In this document: in pieces, positions 7,828 to 16,710 of the stretch
How positions within the stretch are numbered: the stretch's first letter is position 1
How the letters are laid out: the number at the start of each line of letters is the position of its first letter
From: an uncultured Acetatifactor sp.
Lineage (GTDB): Bacteria > Bacillota > Clostridia > Lachnospirales > Lachnospiraceae
Assembly: GCA_947624245.1 (NCBI GenBank)
Contig: CANQJL010000002.1
Span: 88,020-152,019 of the forward strand
DNA: 64,000 nt
Direction: 5' to 3'
Made by a program: the position numbers and the translations under genes
The notes under the pieces: generated by a model
What the model was told of the DNA's origin: nothing
What the model saw: the letters and a program-made list of their open reading frames with translations, nothing else
The model's database searches: none

Positions 7828-8929
7828 GGGTATCCTCATCACTAAAATAAATCTCATGTATGGCGGCCAGAATCTCCTCGTCCGTCACGTCTCTCTCGAT
7901 AACGGCCTTGCCGATCTTCTTTAAGAGAGTGAACTTTACCTTTCCGGCCTCCATCTTCTTGTCCGACTTGGTCAACCGCAGTATCTCCTGGGGGTCAATG
8001 TCCTCCACGCTGATCGGCAGATTAAAGGGCACGAACATATCCCGCACCTCATAGTATTCCTCCATGGAGAGAAGCTCTCTCTTCCAGGAAATATACGCGG
8101 CCGCCACAGCGCCCAGCGCCACGCATTCTCCGTGGAACAGCTTGAAATTCTTGTGCTTTTCCAGAGCGTGGCCGATGGTGTGGCCGAAGTTCAAAAGCGC
8201 CCGCTCCCCCTGCTCCGTGGGGTCCTTCTCCACGATCAGCTTCTTGACCGTGCAGCTTCGCCTGAGCATCTCCTGAAGCACGTTCAGGTCTCTGTCGCAG
8301 ATCTCATACATATTCTCGATCAGCCACTGATAGAGAATGGCGTCTCTGATCAGGCCGTGCTTCATCACCTCCGCAAAGCCGGAAAAATACTGTCTGTCGT
8401 CCAGAGTCTTCAGCACGGACAGATTCATATAGACCAGACGGGGCATCTTAAAGGCGCCCACCATATTCTTGTAGCCGTCGAAATCCACTCCCGTCTTGCC
8501 GCCGATGCTGCTGTCGGTCTGCGCCAAAAGCGTGGTCGGTATCTGTACGTAATCCACGCCCCGCAGGTAGGTGGCCGCAACAAAGCCCGCGGTGTCCCCT
8601 ACCACGCCGCCGCCCAGCGCCAGAAGAAGATCCTTGCGGTCAAAGCCCTCCTGTATCAGAAAGGTATAGATGTCCCTTACGGTATCGAGGTTCTTGTTCT
8701 CCTCTCCGGCGGGGAAGGCGTATTTGACGGCCTTCCTGCACTTTCCCTTAAGGCAGTTTAGCACTTCTTCGCCGTAGAGCTCATCTACCTTGGAGTCGGT
8801 CACGATGCAGATTCTGCGTTCCTCGCACCCAAAGGCCGCAAGCTCGTCCCACAGCTCGTCAAAGGACTGGGTAAACAGAATGTCATAGCAGGGCTTGCCG
8901 TGATAATGGATCGGTAAACGTTCCGACAT
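7820..8929 (-). CDS. aroB: 3-Dehydroquinate synthase
   Basis: A 369-residue NAD- and metal-dependent enzyme of the shikimate pathway that cyclises DAHP. GGGVVGDTAGFVAATYLRGVDYVQIPTTLLAQTDSSIGGKTGVD is a near-perfect AroB signature, and LLNFGHTIGHALEK and FHGECVALG supply the metal-binding His residues. The start at 8929 (MSERLPIHYHG) is preferred over the longest ORF because AAAGGA is just upstream. No other shikimate gene is in the window. Confidence 0.96.
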   Translation of the reverse strand: MSERLPIHYHGKPCYDILFTQSFDELWDELAAFGCEERRICIVTDSKVDELYGEEVLNCLKGKCRKAVKYAFPAGEENKNLDTVRDIYTFLIQEGFDRKDLLLALGGGVVGDTAGFVAATYLRGVDYVQIPTTLLAQTDSSIGGKTGVDFDGYKNMVGAFKMPRLVYMNLSVLKTLDDRQYFSGFAEVMKHGLIRDAILYQWLIENMYEICDRDLNVLQEMLRRSCTVKKLIVEKDPTEQGERALLNFGHTIGHALEKHKNFKLFHGECVALGAVAAAYISWKRELLSMEEYYEVRDMFVPFNLPISVEDIDPQEILRLTKSDKKMEAGKVKFTLLKKIGKAVIERDVTDEEILAAIHEIYFSDEDTHA

Positions 8930-8984
8930 GATGAAATTTCCTTTCTGTGCCTGATTCTGTATCTGATGCATCGGCGACTTGCGC

Positions 8985-9010
8985 AAAAAAGCCTGCCTAA
9001 GCAGGCTTTT
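8985..9010 (-). terminator. Rho-independent terminator after sepF
   Basis: AAAAGCCTGC-TTAG-GCAGGCTTTTTT on the minus strand forms a 10-bp stem with a TTAG loop and six T. It lies about 40 nt past the sepF stop and upstream of aroB. Confidence 0.85.
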
Positions 9011-9047
9011 CTTCTTATCCGCTATTCAGATATTCGTTGTTCTGCTG

Positions 9048-9566
9048 TCAGTTATTCAGCGGCATATCAAAGGAGCCGTTGAGAATATCCTGAAAGTCTC
9101 CCGAGATATCAACGCTGGCCGGCGTTATGATAAATATGTAATGGGAGATCTTCTGAAGATTGCCGGAGATCGCGAAGCAGGATCCGCTGGTAAAGTCTAT
9201 GATCCTCTGTGCGATGTCCACGTCCAGGCCCTCCAGATTCAGCACCACGGTACGGTTCGCCAGCAGTGTCTCGGTAATCTCTCGCGCGTCCTCCACCGAG
9301 GTGGGTTTGATCACGCAGACCTCCATGCCGGAGCTGTTCGTCATTCTCTTGGAAGAAGACTGCTTGATCGGAGTAATCTTTCCGGCAGGGGCGGCAGGCT
9401 TCTTCGGAGGACGCTCCTCGAAGTCGTCTTCCTTCTTTGCGGCAGGGGCTTTACGCTGTGCAACAGGCTCCTCGTCGTCGCCGTCCAGATAGTCGTCGTC
9501 GTAATACTCGTCCTCTTCCTCTCCGTTCAGCTTCATGTAATTCAAAAACTTGTCCATAACTCCCAT
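9048..9566 (-). CDS. sepF: Cell division protein SepF
   Basis: A 172-residue SepF, which in Firmicutes bundles FtsZ filaments and anchors them to the membrane. The N-terminal amphipathic helix MGVMDKFLNYMKL is followed by an acidic Asp/Glu/Tyr linker (EEEDEYYDDDYLDGDDEE) and a Lys/Pro/Ala-rich segment, then the globular domain with VEDAREITETLLANRTVVLNLEGLD and AQRIIDFTSGSCFAI. It follows yggS, the common Gram-positive ylmE-sepF arrangement. Confidence 0.95.
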   Translation of the reverse strand: MGVMDKFLNYMKLNGEEEDEYYDDDYLDGDDEEPVAQRKAPAAKKEDDFEERPPKKPAAPAGKITPIKQSSSKRMTNSSGMEVCVIKPTSVEDAREITETLLANRTVVLNLEGLDVDIAQRIIDFTSGSCFAISGNLQKISHYIFIITPASVDISGDFQDILNGSFDMPLNN

Positions 9567-9597
9567 TGCTCGATACCATACCTTTCTTTATTGCGCG

Positions 9598-10326
9598 TTA
9601 TACCGGTGCGCTTCCTTGCTGTGTGTAATCTCTTTCTCCGAAAATGCCGGTTCCCACCCGAACACAGGTGGCGCCCTCCTCCACGGCGACCGTATAATCG
9701 CCGGTCATTCCCATGGAGAGAATATTCATACTAACATTATCAATGTTTTTGTCCGCTATGTCAACAGACAATTGTTTCAATTTTTGAAAATACCGGCGAT
9801 TTTCCTCCGCAATTTCCGTGAAGGGCGCCACCGTCATCAAGCCTTTGATGCGGATTCCCGAAAGCTCTGCGATCTGCTCGGTCAAGGGAAGCAGATCTTC
9901 GGGGGATATTCCGAATTTGCTCTCCTCCCCGGCAATATTGACCTCCAACAGGATATCGGTCAGAATATTCTGCTTTACGGATTCCCTGCTGATCTCCTCT
10001 GCCAGCCGCAGCGAATCCACACTGTGGATCAGCGCCGCCTTCCCCACGACGTATTTTACCTTGTTGCGCTGCAGATGGCCGATCATGTGCCAGCGGATAT
10101 CCGACGGAAGCGCGGGAAGCTTGTCCGTCAGTTCCTGCACCTTGTTCTCGCCGAACTCCCTCGCCCCCGCATTGTACGCCTCCCAAAGAAGGGAAACGGG
10201 CTTGGTCTTGCTGACGGCGATCAGCGTCACCTCGTCGGGATTTCTCCCCGCCCGCCTGCAGGCCTCCGCGATATTTTTTCGTACTGTCTCAAGATTTTCT
10301 CTGATCAATTTCGGTATCCCTCGCAT
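9598..10326 (-). CDS. YggS-family PLP homeostasis protein
   Basis: A 242-residue single-domain alanine racemase-fold protein that binds pyridoxal phosphate and influences vitamin B6 balance. LIAVSKTKPVSLLWEAYNAGAREFGENKVQEL contains the PLP lysine; WHMIGHLQRNKVKYVV and LSMGMTGDYTVAVEEGATCVRVGTGIFG are hallmark motifs. The ATG at 10326 overlaps the upstream stop codon by one base. It is the ylmE counterpart beside sepF. Confidence 0.94.
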   Translation of the reverse strand: MRGIPKLIRENLETVRKNIAEACRRAGRNPDEVTLIAVSKTKPVSLLWEAYNAGAREFGENKVQELTDKLPALPSDIRWHMIGHLQRNKVKYVVGKAALIHSVDSLRLAEEISRESVKQNILTDILLEVNIAGEESKFGISPEDLLPLTEQIAELSGIRIKGLMTVAPFTEIAEENRRYFQKLKQLSVDIADKNIDNVSMNILSMGMTGDYTVAVEEGATCVRVGTGIFGERDYTQQGSAPV

Positions 10327-11726
10327 CACTCTTTGATGAGCTGGTCGTCGTGGACGGCGGAAGCGTCCAGCGCGATGTAGTCGTAAACGTTCAGGCCGTA
10401 GCGCGTGTTGGATTTCACAATGGCATATTCCTCGTTCTGATAGAGAATGTTGATCTGCTTGAAATCCGCGTAGCCCTTGTTCATGTTGTAAACGCCGATC
10501 AGTGTGGCGCGTTTGCTGACGGTAAAGGATTCCTGGCTGTCCAATTTATATAATATGTCGCCCGCGTTCAAAATAGAACTGTCCAGATAATACTCTCCGG
10601 TCTCATCGTCAAAATTGTAGATGTCGATCTCCATGTCCTCGCTGGATATGGTGCCGTCCTCCAGATAGCACTGGCGCACGATCCTGCCGCGGCCGCTGCT
10701 TCCCCCCGCATCTACAAATGCCTCGGGGATCAGGAAGAATTCCTTTTGCACGATGGAGGTCACGGGAATCTTTAATCCCGTCTCGTCCTCCACGATCAGC
10801 TCTACGTCTAAAAAGCGGTCGGACAGAAACGTCACCATGGAGTTGTTGAAGGAAAGCTCCAGGTAGGTGTTGCCGTCGGCGTTGGAATGAAGCTGCGTCT
10901 TGCCCCAGGACTCGTACTGGTTCTTCAGGAATTTGACCTTTACATACCCCTCCTCCTGAAGCTTGGCGCCTCTGTCGGGGTCTACGGGGATCACGACGGA
11001 CCAGTTCTCGCTGGACGCCAGCTTATAGGCGGGATCTCCCGCCGCGAGCAGCGTGTTGCTCGTAAGCTGCTTTTTCTCGTATTCCTTCGTGTCAAAGGTC
11101 TCCGCCGTGATATTCTCTGCGGTAAGGTCTTCGTAGCCGTCGGTCCAGTAGGCCACGGCTCCGGACTGGGGCGCGTTGGCGCGGCCGATGATATTTCCGC
11201 CGGAATCGCCCAGCTCTCCGATATTGTTCAGCATATTTGCATTCGCAAGCTTTAAGACCGTGTTCATCAGAGAGTATTTAAAGTCGTAGGTGCTCTCGAA
11301 ATCAAGGCTGTTGAACCCGTGGGAGAAATTGGCGATCTCGTTGCGGAACTCTGCCAGCTCCTTTTCGCTCAGGCTGTTCTCTCCCGTACCTGCGCCCTCC
11401 GCGCCGTCATTGAGGCGGCCGGTCTCATCTATCACATACACCAGATCGTTCTTGGCCACTCTCTCGCCCTCTCTGGCATAGTAGTTCACATATCCGGCGG
11501 CAGAGGCGCCGATCACCGTTTCGTCCCTGAGGATCACGCCGCGGTAGATATTGTCGGTGGCGAGCGAACCCTCCTGCACCTCGTAGCGCCTGATATGGCC
11601 GGTCTGGAAATAGATGATGATGCAGACGATCATGTAGATCAGCACCACCCCGAAAATGATCATACCGATATTCAGGTTCAGGGGCTTTCTGTATTTTTTT
11701 ATTTTTTCGGGTTTTCTGTTCGCCAC
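10326..11726 (-). CDS. HlyD-like membrane-anchored adaptor protein
   Basis: A 466-residue protein with one N-terminal membrane helix (IGMIIFGVVLIYMIVCIIIYF), a lipoyl/barrel-sandwich-like segment (EVQEGSLATDNIYRGVILRDETVIGASAAGYVNYYAREGERV) and a long extracytoplasmic beta-rich region. It resembles HlyD-family adaptors found beside ylmE-sepF in Lachnospiraceae, but no transporter is adjacent. The longest ORF begins with TTG; the GTG at 11726 has GGAGG five bases upstream and is the better start. Role unknown; a cell-envelope function is inferred from location and topology. Confidence 0.75.
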   Translation of the reverse strand: MANRKPEKIKKYRKPLNLNIGMIIFGVVLIYMIVCIIIYFQTGHIRRYEVQEGSLATDNIYRGVILRDETVIGASAAGYVNYYAREGERVAKNDLVYVIDETGRLNDGAEGAGTGENSLSEKELAEFRNEIANFSHGFNSLDFESTYDFKYSLMNTVLKLANANMLNNIGELGDSGGNIIGRANAPQSGAVAYWTDGYEDLTAENITAETFDTKEYEKKQLTSNTLLAAGDPAYKLASSENWSVVIPVDPDRGAKLQEEGYVKVKFLKNQYESWGKTQLHSNADGNTYLELSFNNSMVTFLSDRFLDVELIVEDETGLKIPVTSIVQKEFFLIPEAFVDAGGSSGRGRIVRQCYLEDGTISSEDMEIDIYNFDDETGEYYLDSSILNAGDILYKLDSQESFTVSKRATLIGVYNMNKGYADFKQINILYQNEEYAIVKSNTRYGLNVYDYIALDASAVHDDQLIKE

Positions 11727-11740
11727 GTCCGCCTCCAAAG

Positions 11741-11767
11741 AAAAGCCCCGGTTCGATCCGAGGCTTT
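11741..11767 (-). terminator. Terminator between the P-loop gene and the HlyD-like gene
   Basis: AAAAGCCTCGG-ATCGAA-CCGGGGCTTTT on the minus strand; an 11-bp stem with one mismatch, directly before the HlyD-like start. Confidence 0.75.
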
Positions 11768-11788
11768 TGTGTACGTCTATATTACCGT

Positions 11789-12208
11789 TTACAGAGCGAC
11801 AATGATCTTGTCCTGCAAACCGGCGGGCAGTTCGGACTTGTCCTGAGACACGCTCAGAATAAAATCCACCTCAAAACTATTGCTGAGTTTTTCCAATTTA
11901 TCAATCGCCGACACAAGGTCCTTATCTTCCAGGCAGGCAATCGTCAGAAAGCTGTCAAAATACATCTGCTGCAGGTCGTGGTCCTGTGAGATCACGCCGG
12001 CCACAAATCCGAGAAATTCACTGCTGTTCTCGATCATGAACTGTGAGACGTCCACCAGACGGACCTTATTGTTCAATTCATACATATGTCTTGCATTTTT
12101 ATCGAGATATACCACATTTCCGGAAATCTCCTTCACTTCGCTGTTCACCTTATCCAGTAACTGCTTTGTCTTGCCCTTACCTTTTTTGCCGACAATCAAC
12201 TGAACCAT
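11789..12208 (-). CDS. Small P-loop protein (often labelled PilT-like)
   Basis: A 139-residue protein with a Walker A motif near its start, LIVGKKGKGKTKQLLD. Homologues in Lachnospiraceae are often called twitching motility protein PilT, but it lacks the length, Walker B and His boxes of real PilT ATPases, and no pilus genes are nearby. ANVVYLDK-type strand segments and FEVDFILSVSQD suggest a compact nucleotide-binding fold. It has a strong promoter and its own terminator. Function unknown. Confidence 0.75.
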   Translation of the reverse strand: MVQLIVGKKGKGKTKQLLDKVNSEVKEISGNVVYLDKNARHMYELNNKVRLVDVSQFMIENSSEFLGFVAGVISQDHDLQQMYFDSFLTIACLEDKDLVSAIDKLEKLSNSFEVDFILSVSQDKSELPAGLQDKIIVAL

Positions 12209-12250
12209 TGGAAAACCCTCCTGTAGTAGTATATTTTTACTGATACATCA

Positions 12251-12279
12251 ATTATAAGCGAAACGGGCTTAAAAAACAA
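12251..12279 (-). promoter_or_regulatory. Promoter of the small P-loop gene
   Basis: TTGTTT, 17 nt, TATAAT on the minus strand, 43 nt before the gene; CAGGAGGG is the ribosome-binding site. Confidence 0.7.
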
Positions 12280-12282
12280 CTG

Positions 12283-13272
12283 TTAATTATGAATCCCCTC
12301 CAACAAATGCCCCATTCCCTCATAGAGCTGATCCGACGATTCCGCGCGCAAAATCACGGAGATATAGGGAGAACCGCTCACGTCCCGCGCAAGGAGGATC
12401 AGACAGTGCCCCGCGGCGTTGGTAGTGCCCGTTTTGCCGCCGATCACCGTGACGCCCGACGGGGGCTGGAAGTCCCCCTTCAGAAAGCGGTTCGTGGTGG
12501 ACTTGTCGAATTCCTTGGGCTCTCCGTCCTTGTCGTAGTAGGTGGTCTGATAGGAGGTCATCTGTATGATCTCGTTGAACGTCTCATACTTTAAGGCTGC
12601 ATTGAAGATCAGATACAGGTCGTAGGCCGTGGTCTTATGTTCGCTGTCGGGCAGTCCGCTGGGATTGGTAAAGTTCGTGTTGGTGGCTCCCAGACTGAGC
12701 GCCTCCTGATTCATCATCGCCACGAAGTTCTCCACGGAGCCGCCCACGCCCTCCGCCACCAGCATCGCCACGTCGTTGGCGGAATACAGGAGCAGAATGC
12801 GCAGCGCCTGATCCAGCGTCATGGTATCTCCCGCTTTCAGCCCGATCAGCTGCGCGCCGGGCTCGGTGATATTCACGGCCGAGGTGGCGGTCAGGGTCTG
12901 GTCGAGGCTGCCGTACTTCAAGGCGACCATGGCGGTCATGATCTTCGTGAGGCTTGCGGGATACAGGGACTCGTGGGCGTTCTTGGCGTAAATGACGCTG
13001 TTGTTGTTCAGGTCAAAGAGGACCGCCGCCTCCGCCGTGCCCACATCTATGCCCTCGGCAAGGATATCGTCCTTGACGACACAAAGATCCTCGGCATAGG
13101 TCTCGGCGGTATCCGTGTTCTGTCTCGAGACGATGTTGAAGCTGCTGACGTTCGCGGCCGCCTCATAGGGCATATCATAGGCCGGACCGCACCCTGTGAG
13201 CAGACTGCTCAGGGTCAGCAGTACGCAGAGACAAGCTATGATGTTTTGATACCGTTTACCTGTACATTTCAC
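12283..13272 (-). CDS. D-alanyl-D-alanine carboxypeptidase, lipoprotein (DacF/penicillin-binding protein 5 type)
   Basis: About 329 residues. The N-terminus is a lipoprotein signal ([17 protein letters not shown], lipobox LTGC). The S11 peptidase motifs are present: SLTK (SxxK nucleophile), SAND (SxN) and KTGTT (KTG). The enzyme trims the terminal D-Ala of peptidoglycan stem peptides outside the membrane. The longest ORF starts at a TTG inside mgsA; the GTG at 13272 lies 12 nt after GAGGAG and is a reasonable start, but this is uncertain. It overlaps the mgsA 3' end. Confidence 0.9.
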   Translation of the reverse strand: MKCTGKRYQNIIACLCVLLTLSSLLTGCGPAYDMPYEAAANVSSFNIVSRQNTDTAETYAEDLCVVKDDILAEGIDVGTAEAAVLFDLNNNSVIYAKNAHESLYPASLTKIMTAMVALKYGSLDQTLTATSAVNITEPGAQLIGLKAGDTMTLDQALRILLLYSANDVAMLVAEGVGGSVENFVAMMNQEALSLGATNTNFTNPSGLPDSEHKTTAYDLYLIFNAALKYETFNEIIQMTSYQTTYYDKDGEPKEFDKSTTNRFLKGDFQPPSGVTVIGGKTGTTNAAGHCLILLARDVSGSPYISVILRAESSDQLYEGMGHLLEGIHN

Positions 13273-13651
13273 GCCACTCAAAATCTCCTCTTTCAAGCGC
13301 TTTGATCAAAAGTTCCGCGCTGGCAAGATTCGTCGCCAGCGGTATATTGTACATGTCGCAGAGCCGGATCACCTTGCTCACGTCAGGCTCATGCACTTTG
13401 GGGGTCAGAGGATCGCGCAGAAAGATCACCAGATCCATCTGGTTGTTTTCAATCTGGGCCCCGAGCTGCTGTTCGCCGCCCAAATGCCCCGCAAGGAACT
13501 TGTGAATGCTCAGGTTCGTGGCCTCCTCCACCAGTCTTCCGGTAGTGCCGGTGGCGTACAGGTCGTTTCGGCTCAAGATCCCTCTGTAGGCAATACAGAA
13601 GTTCTGCATCAACTTTTTCTTGGCGTCGTGTGCTACTAATGCAATGTTCAT
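13256..13651 (-). CDS. mgsA: Methylglyoxal synthase
   Basis: A 131-residue enzyme converting dihydroxyacetone phosphate to methylglyoxal, a glycolytic bypass when phosphate is limiting. [39 protein letters not shown], and [18 protein letters not shown] are canonical. Its position after rodA/min genes is seen in other Clostridia. Confidence 0.97.
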   Translation of the reverse strand: MNIALVAHDAKKKLMQNFCIAYRGILSRNDLYATGTTGRLVEEATNLSIHKFLAGHLGGEQQLGAQIENNQMDLVIFLRDPLTPKVHEPDVSKVIRLCDMYNIPLATNLASAELLIKALERGDFEWREMYR

Positions 13652-13678
13652 GATGCAATACCCTCTCTTTATATAGTT

Positions 13679-14791
13679 TTACTTGTTCCTCCTTGACTGA
13701 AGTCTTACACTCAGCACGAAGCCGATCCCCATAAAAAGACTCATCAAAGATGTCAGCCCGTAGCTGACAAAGGGCAGCGGCAGACCCGTATTCGGCAGAA
13801 TAAACGTCGCCACGCCTATATTGAAAAAGCCTTGGAATGCTATCAATCCCCCCATTCCCGCCGCAATGACACGACCCGCCAGGTCCTTTGCCTTGCGTGC
13901 TATTGAAATACATTCCAGAGCGATCCCAAACAACAGAACGATCACCACGACACAGCCCTTAAAGCCAAACTCCTCTCCTATTACGGCGAAGATAAAATCG
14001 CTCTCGGCTTCCGAGTAAAAATTGCCGTTCTTCACGGAGGTGATCTCGTTGTTCTTGTAACCCTTTCCGTTCAGCATACCCGAGGCGATGGCTCTCTCGG
14101 AGTTGCTCTGCTGGTACGCCTCGGCGGAGGAATACTCCTCCCTGTTCAGAAAGGCAAAAATACGGTTCTGCTGAAAATCTTCCAAAATCTCGCTGTCCGG
14201 CTGCAGCGCAAGAGAGATCAAAAGCGCGACGGCCGGAACCGCAACGATGAGCACTCCTAATACCAGCTTCAGACTGATGCCTCCCGCGAACATCACCACG
14301 CAGAAAATAACGATCAGCACGATGCTCGTGGAAAGATCCGGCTGCTCCTCCACCAGATACCACGGAACCGCCGCCAGAAGCACGCTCAGCCCTACAATGC
14401 GAAAGGTGTTCAGCTTATCCTTATATTTCATAATAAACTGTGCAAAGAATAAAATCAACAGTATTTTGGCAGTTTCTGAGGGCTGGAACTGCAGCCCGCC
14501 GATCTTCAGCCATCTCTGGGCGCCTGTGTTGTTCGTCTCTCCCATCACCTGTACCATCACAAGCAGTATCAGGTTGACGATATACAGGCCCCAGTACAGC
14601 TTCAGGATCAGAGAATAATTGCAAAAGGAGATGACGAGCATCAGGATCACGCCGACGATCACGCCCGCAAGCTGCCTTAGCTGCAGTGATTCCTCGGCAC
14701 TGCCGATGGCGAAGACGCCGATTATGGACAGCGCCAGCACCATCAGCACCAATTTGAAATCATAGTCTCGTATTTTAAAATTTTTGAACAT
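13679..14791 (-). CDS. rodA: Rod-shape SEDS glycosyltransferase RodA
   Basis: A 370-residue SEDS-family polytopic membrane protein (about ten helices) that polymerises lipid II with a class B PBP. GGLQFQPSETAKILLILFFAQF and SDFIFAVIGEEFGFKG and LPLPFVSYGLTSLMS are SEDS motifs. Because it sits in the mreBCD-mrdA-minCDE cluster and the cluster supplies PBP2, RodA is preferred over FtsW or SpoVE. Confidence 0.92.
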   Translation of the reverse strand: MFKNFKIRDYDFKLVLMVLALSIIGVFAIGSAEESLQLRQLAGVIVGVILMLVISFCNYSLILKLYWGLYIVNLILLVMVQVMGETNNTGAQRWLKIGGLQFQPSETAKILLILFFAQFIMKYKDKLNTFRIVGLSVLLAAVPWYLVEEQPDLSTSIVLIVIFCVVMFAGGISLKLVLGVLIVAVPAVALLISLALQPDSEILEDFQQNRIFAFLNREEYSSAEAYQQSNSERAIASGMLNGKGYKNNEITSVKNGNFYSEAESDFIFAVIGEEFGFKGCVVVIVLLFGIALECISIARKAKDLAGRVIAAGMGGLIAFQGFFNIGVATFILPNTGLPLPFVSYGLTSLMSLFMGIGFVLSVRLQSRRNK

Positions 14792-14809
14792 GTTATCTGT
14801 TGTCCCCGT

Positions 14810-15091
14810 TCATCTGTTGAGGTTCAAATCCGTCATGCCTACATCAATTATGGGGATATTGGCGTATAGGCTCGGCTTCGCTCCTCGGCCGGACTTGGCG
14901 CCCTTTGTATTGATCTGGATCTCCATGTTATCGGCATCGATCTTCATGTACTTTGAAATCACTTTTGCGATATCGTTCTTGATAAACTCCATCACTTCCG
15001 GCGAACAGTTCACACGGTCTGAAATGAGCAGGATCTTCAGCCGGTCTTTGGCCACCTGGCAGGAGCTTTTTCTGCGAAAAAAATGTCTCAT
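14810..15091 (-). CDS. minE: Cell division topological specificity factor MinE
   Basis: A 93-residue MinE. The MinD-interacting segment AKDRLKILLISDRVNCSPEVMEFIKNDIAKVISKYMKID and the C-terminal beta domain are clear. It stimulates MinD ATPase and confines MinCD to the poles. Having MinE rather than DivIVA-only control is normal for Clostridia. Confidence 0.94.
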   Translation of the reverse strand: MRHFFRRKSSCQVAKDRLKILLISDRVNCSPEVMEFIKNDIAKVISKYMKIDADNMEIQINTKGAKSGRGAKPSLYANIPIIDVGMTDLNLNR

Positions 15092-15103
15092 AATCTGCTC
15101 CTC

Positions 15104-15925
15104 CTATGCCTTATGAAAGATTCCCGTTACCCTTGTCCAGAAGGAAATGCCCTTGTCAAAATTCAGATACGGCACTTCCTTTCCGAGCACTCTGCCTACC
15201 ACGTTGGCGTAAGCCTGTCCGGCGGGACAATCTCTGCCTACAAGGGGTTCGCCCTGATTGGTGGCGATCACAACGTTCTCGTCGTCCGGAATGATCCCGA
15301 TTAACGGGATCGCCAGAATGTCCACCACGTCCTGCGACGACATCATGTCGCCCCGGCGCACCATGTCCATTCTGAGCCTGTTGATGATCAGATCCATCTG
15401 CTTGAATCCGTTGGCCTCCAAAAGGCCGATGATGCGGTCCGCGTCGCGGATCGCCGACACCTCCGGCGTGGTCACCACAAGGGCCCTGTCGGCTCCGGCG
15501 ATGGCGTTCTGAAAGCCCTGCTCGATGCCTGCGGGGCAGTCCAGAATGATGTAGTCGAACTGCTCCTTCAGATGCTCGATGACCTTGATCATCTGTCCCG
15601 GCGTCACCGCCGTCTTGTCCCGCGTCTGTGCCGAGGGCATCAGATACAGCCCCGGGTGGCGCTTGTCCCGAATCAGCGCCTGCTTCACGCGGCAGTTCCC
15701 CTCCACCACATCGACCAGATTATAGACAATGCGGTTCTCGAGTCCCATGACCACGTCCAGATTGCGCAGTCCGATATCGGTGTCGATAAGACAGACCTTC
15801 TTTCCCAGCTTTGCAAGGCCGGTACCTACGTTTGCGGACGTGGTGGTCTTACCCACGCCGCCTTTACCTGAAGTGACGACAATTACTTCGGAGCCCTTCT
15901 GCTCCGGGGAAAACTGATTTTCCAT
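15104..15925 (-). CDS. minD: Septum site-determining protein MinD
   Basis: A 273-residue deviant Walker A ATPase: IVVTSGKGGVGKTTTSANVG at about residues 15-34, then DTDIGLRNLDVVMGLE and DYIILDCPAGIEQGF. It binds the membrane as an ATP dimer and recruits MinC; a C-terminal amphipathic helix (DKGISFWTRVTGIF) is present. Twelve nt separate it from minE. Confidence 0.96.
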   Translation of the reverse strand: MENQFSPEQKGSEVIVVTSGKGGVGKTTTSANVGTGLAKLGKKVCLIDTDIGLRNLDVVMGLENRIVYNLVDVVEGNCRVKQALIRDKRHPGLYLMPSAQTRDKTAVTPGQMIKVIEHLKEQFDYIILDCPAGIEQGFQNAIAGADRALVVTTPEVSAIRDADRIIGLLEANGFKQMDLIINRLRMDMVRRGDMMSSQDVVDILAIPLIGIIPDDENVVIATNQGEPLVGRDCPAGQAYANVVGRVLGKEVPYLNFDKGISFWTRVTGIFHKA

Positions 15926-15993
15926 TTTCCGTTCCTCCGCTTATTTTTTTGCCGTTACGTTTCGTAACTCTTTTGTCGTCACCCATGTCGGTC

Positions 15994-16659
15994 CTAAAAG
16001 GAGCTCAACAGGTCTTTCGTAAGCGATTCAACGGTTATCTTATCGTTCTTTACATATGCAATTTTCGGCTGTACCTTAGGGCGTATGCCCCATTTTTGTT
16101 TTCCAGGTCTGTATTTGAAATCGCCGATCTTGATTCTCTCCGGCTCCATTTCAAGCGCAGCTATAAAGGCTCCGTCCACACCGTTCCCGCCGGCGTAAGC
16201 TTCGCCGTAGAGACCGCCCAGAATGATGATGTTCTTTGCGCTGATCACGGCGCTTCCCGGGTATACGTCTCCCAGCACGATGATGCTGTTCTCCGTCTCC
16301 AGGACTTCCTTGTTCTTCAGGCTCCCCTTAAAGAACTGCCCCTCGTCCCCGCCGGACATCTTTTTCTCCATGTGCGCCAGCGCCTTGATAAATTTTTTGT
16401 TGGTGGAATCGTCCTTTCCCACGATACAAACGATGTTGAGATCGCTGTTCTCGTGTATGGCCTCCAGAATCCGAATCTCCTCCACTCCGGACACCGTTCT
16501 TCCCTCCAGCGCAAGCGCCATGGAGGCCTGTCCGAAAAACGCTCTCGCCTCGGAAAACTTAAAGGCGATCTCCTTCAGAATTTCTTCAAAGGGCATTTCC
16601 CCGTCCATGTGAATGGTAATGCCGTTCGGAAAGCTCTTGATAAGCACTGCTTCCTTCAT
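15994..16659 (-). CDS. minC: Septum site-determining protein MinC
   Basis: A 221-residue FtsZ inhibitor. An N-terminal domain of about 110 residues is followed by the C-terminal beta-helix domain with NSIIVLGDVYPGSAVISAKNIIILGGLYGEAYAG, the MinD-binding part. It heads minC-minD-minE directly after mrdA. Confidence 0.93.
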   Translation of the reverse strand: MKEAVLIKSFPNGITIHMDGEMPFEEILKEIAFKFSEARAFFGQASMALALEGRTVSGVEEIRILEAIHENSDLNIVCIVGKDDSTNKKFIKALAHMEKKMSGGDEGQFFKGSLKNKEVLETENSIIVLGDVYPGSAVISAKNIIILGGLYGEAYAGGNGVDGAFIAALEMEPERIKIGDFKYRPGKQKWGIRPKVQPKIAYVKNDKITVESLTKDLLSSF

Positions 16660-16710
16660 ATTTCCTCACATTCCGCCTAAGATACGGCACATTATTTTAA
16701 GGTATACGGA

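Noticed and set aside
11741-11767. GGTTCGATCC resembling a tRNA T-arm
   Set aside because: The surrounding sequence is a symmetric terminator stem with no acceptor, D or anticodon arms; no tRNA fits.
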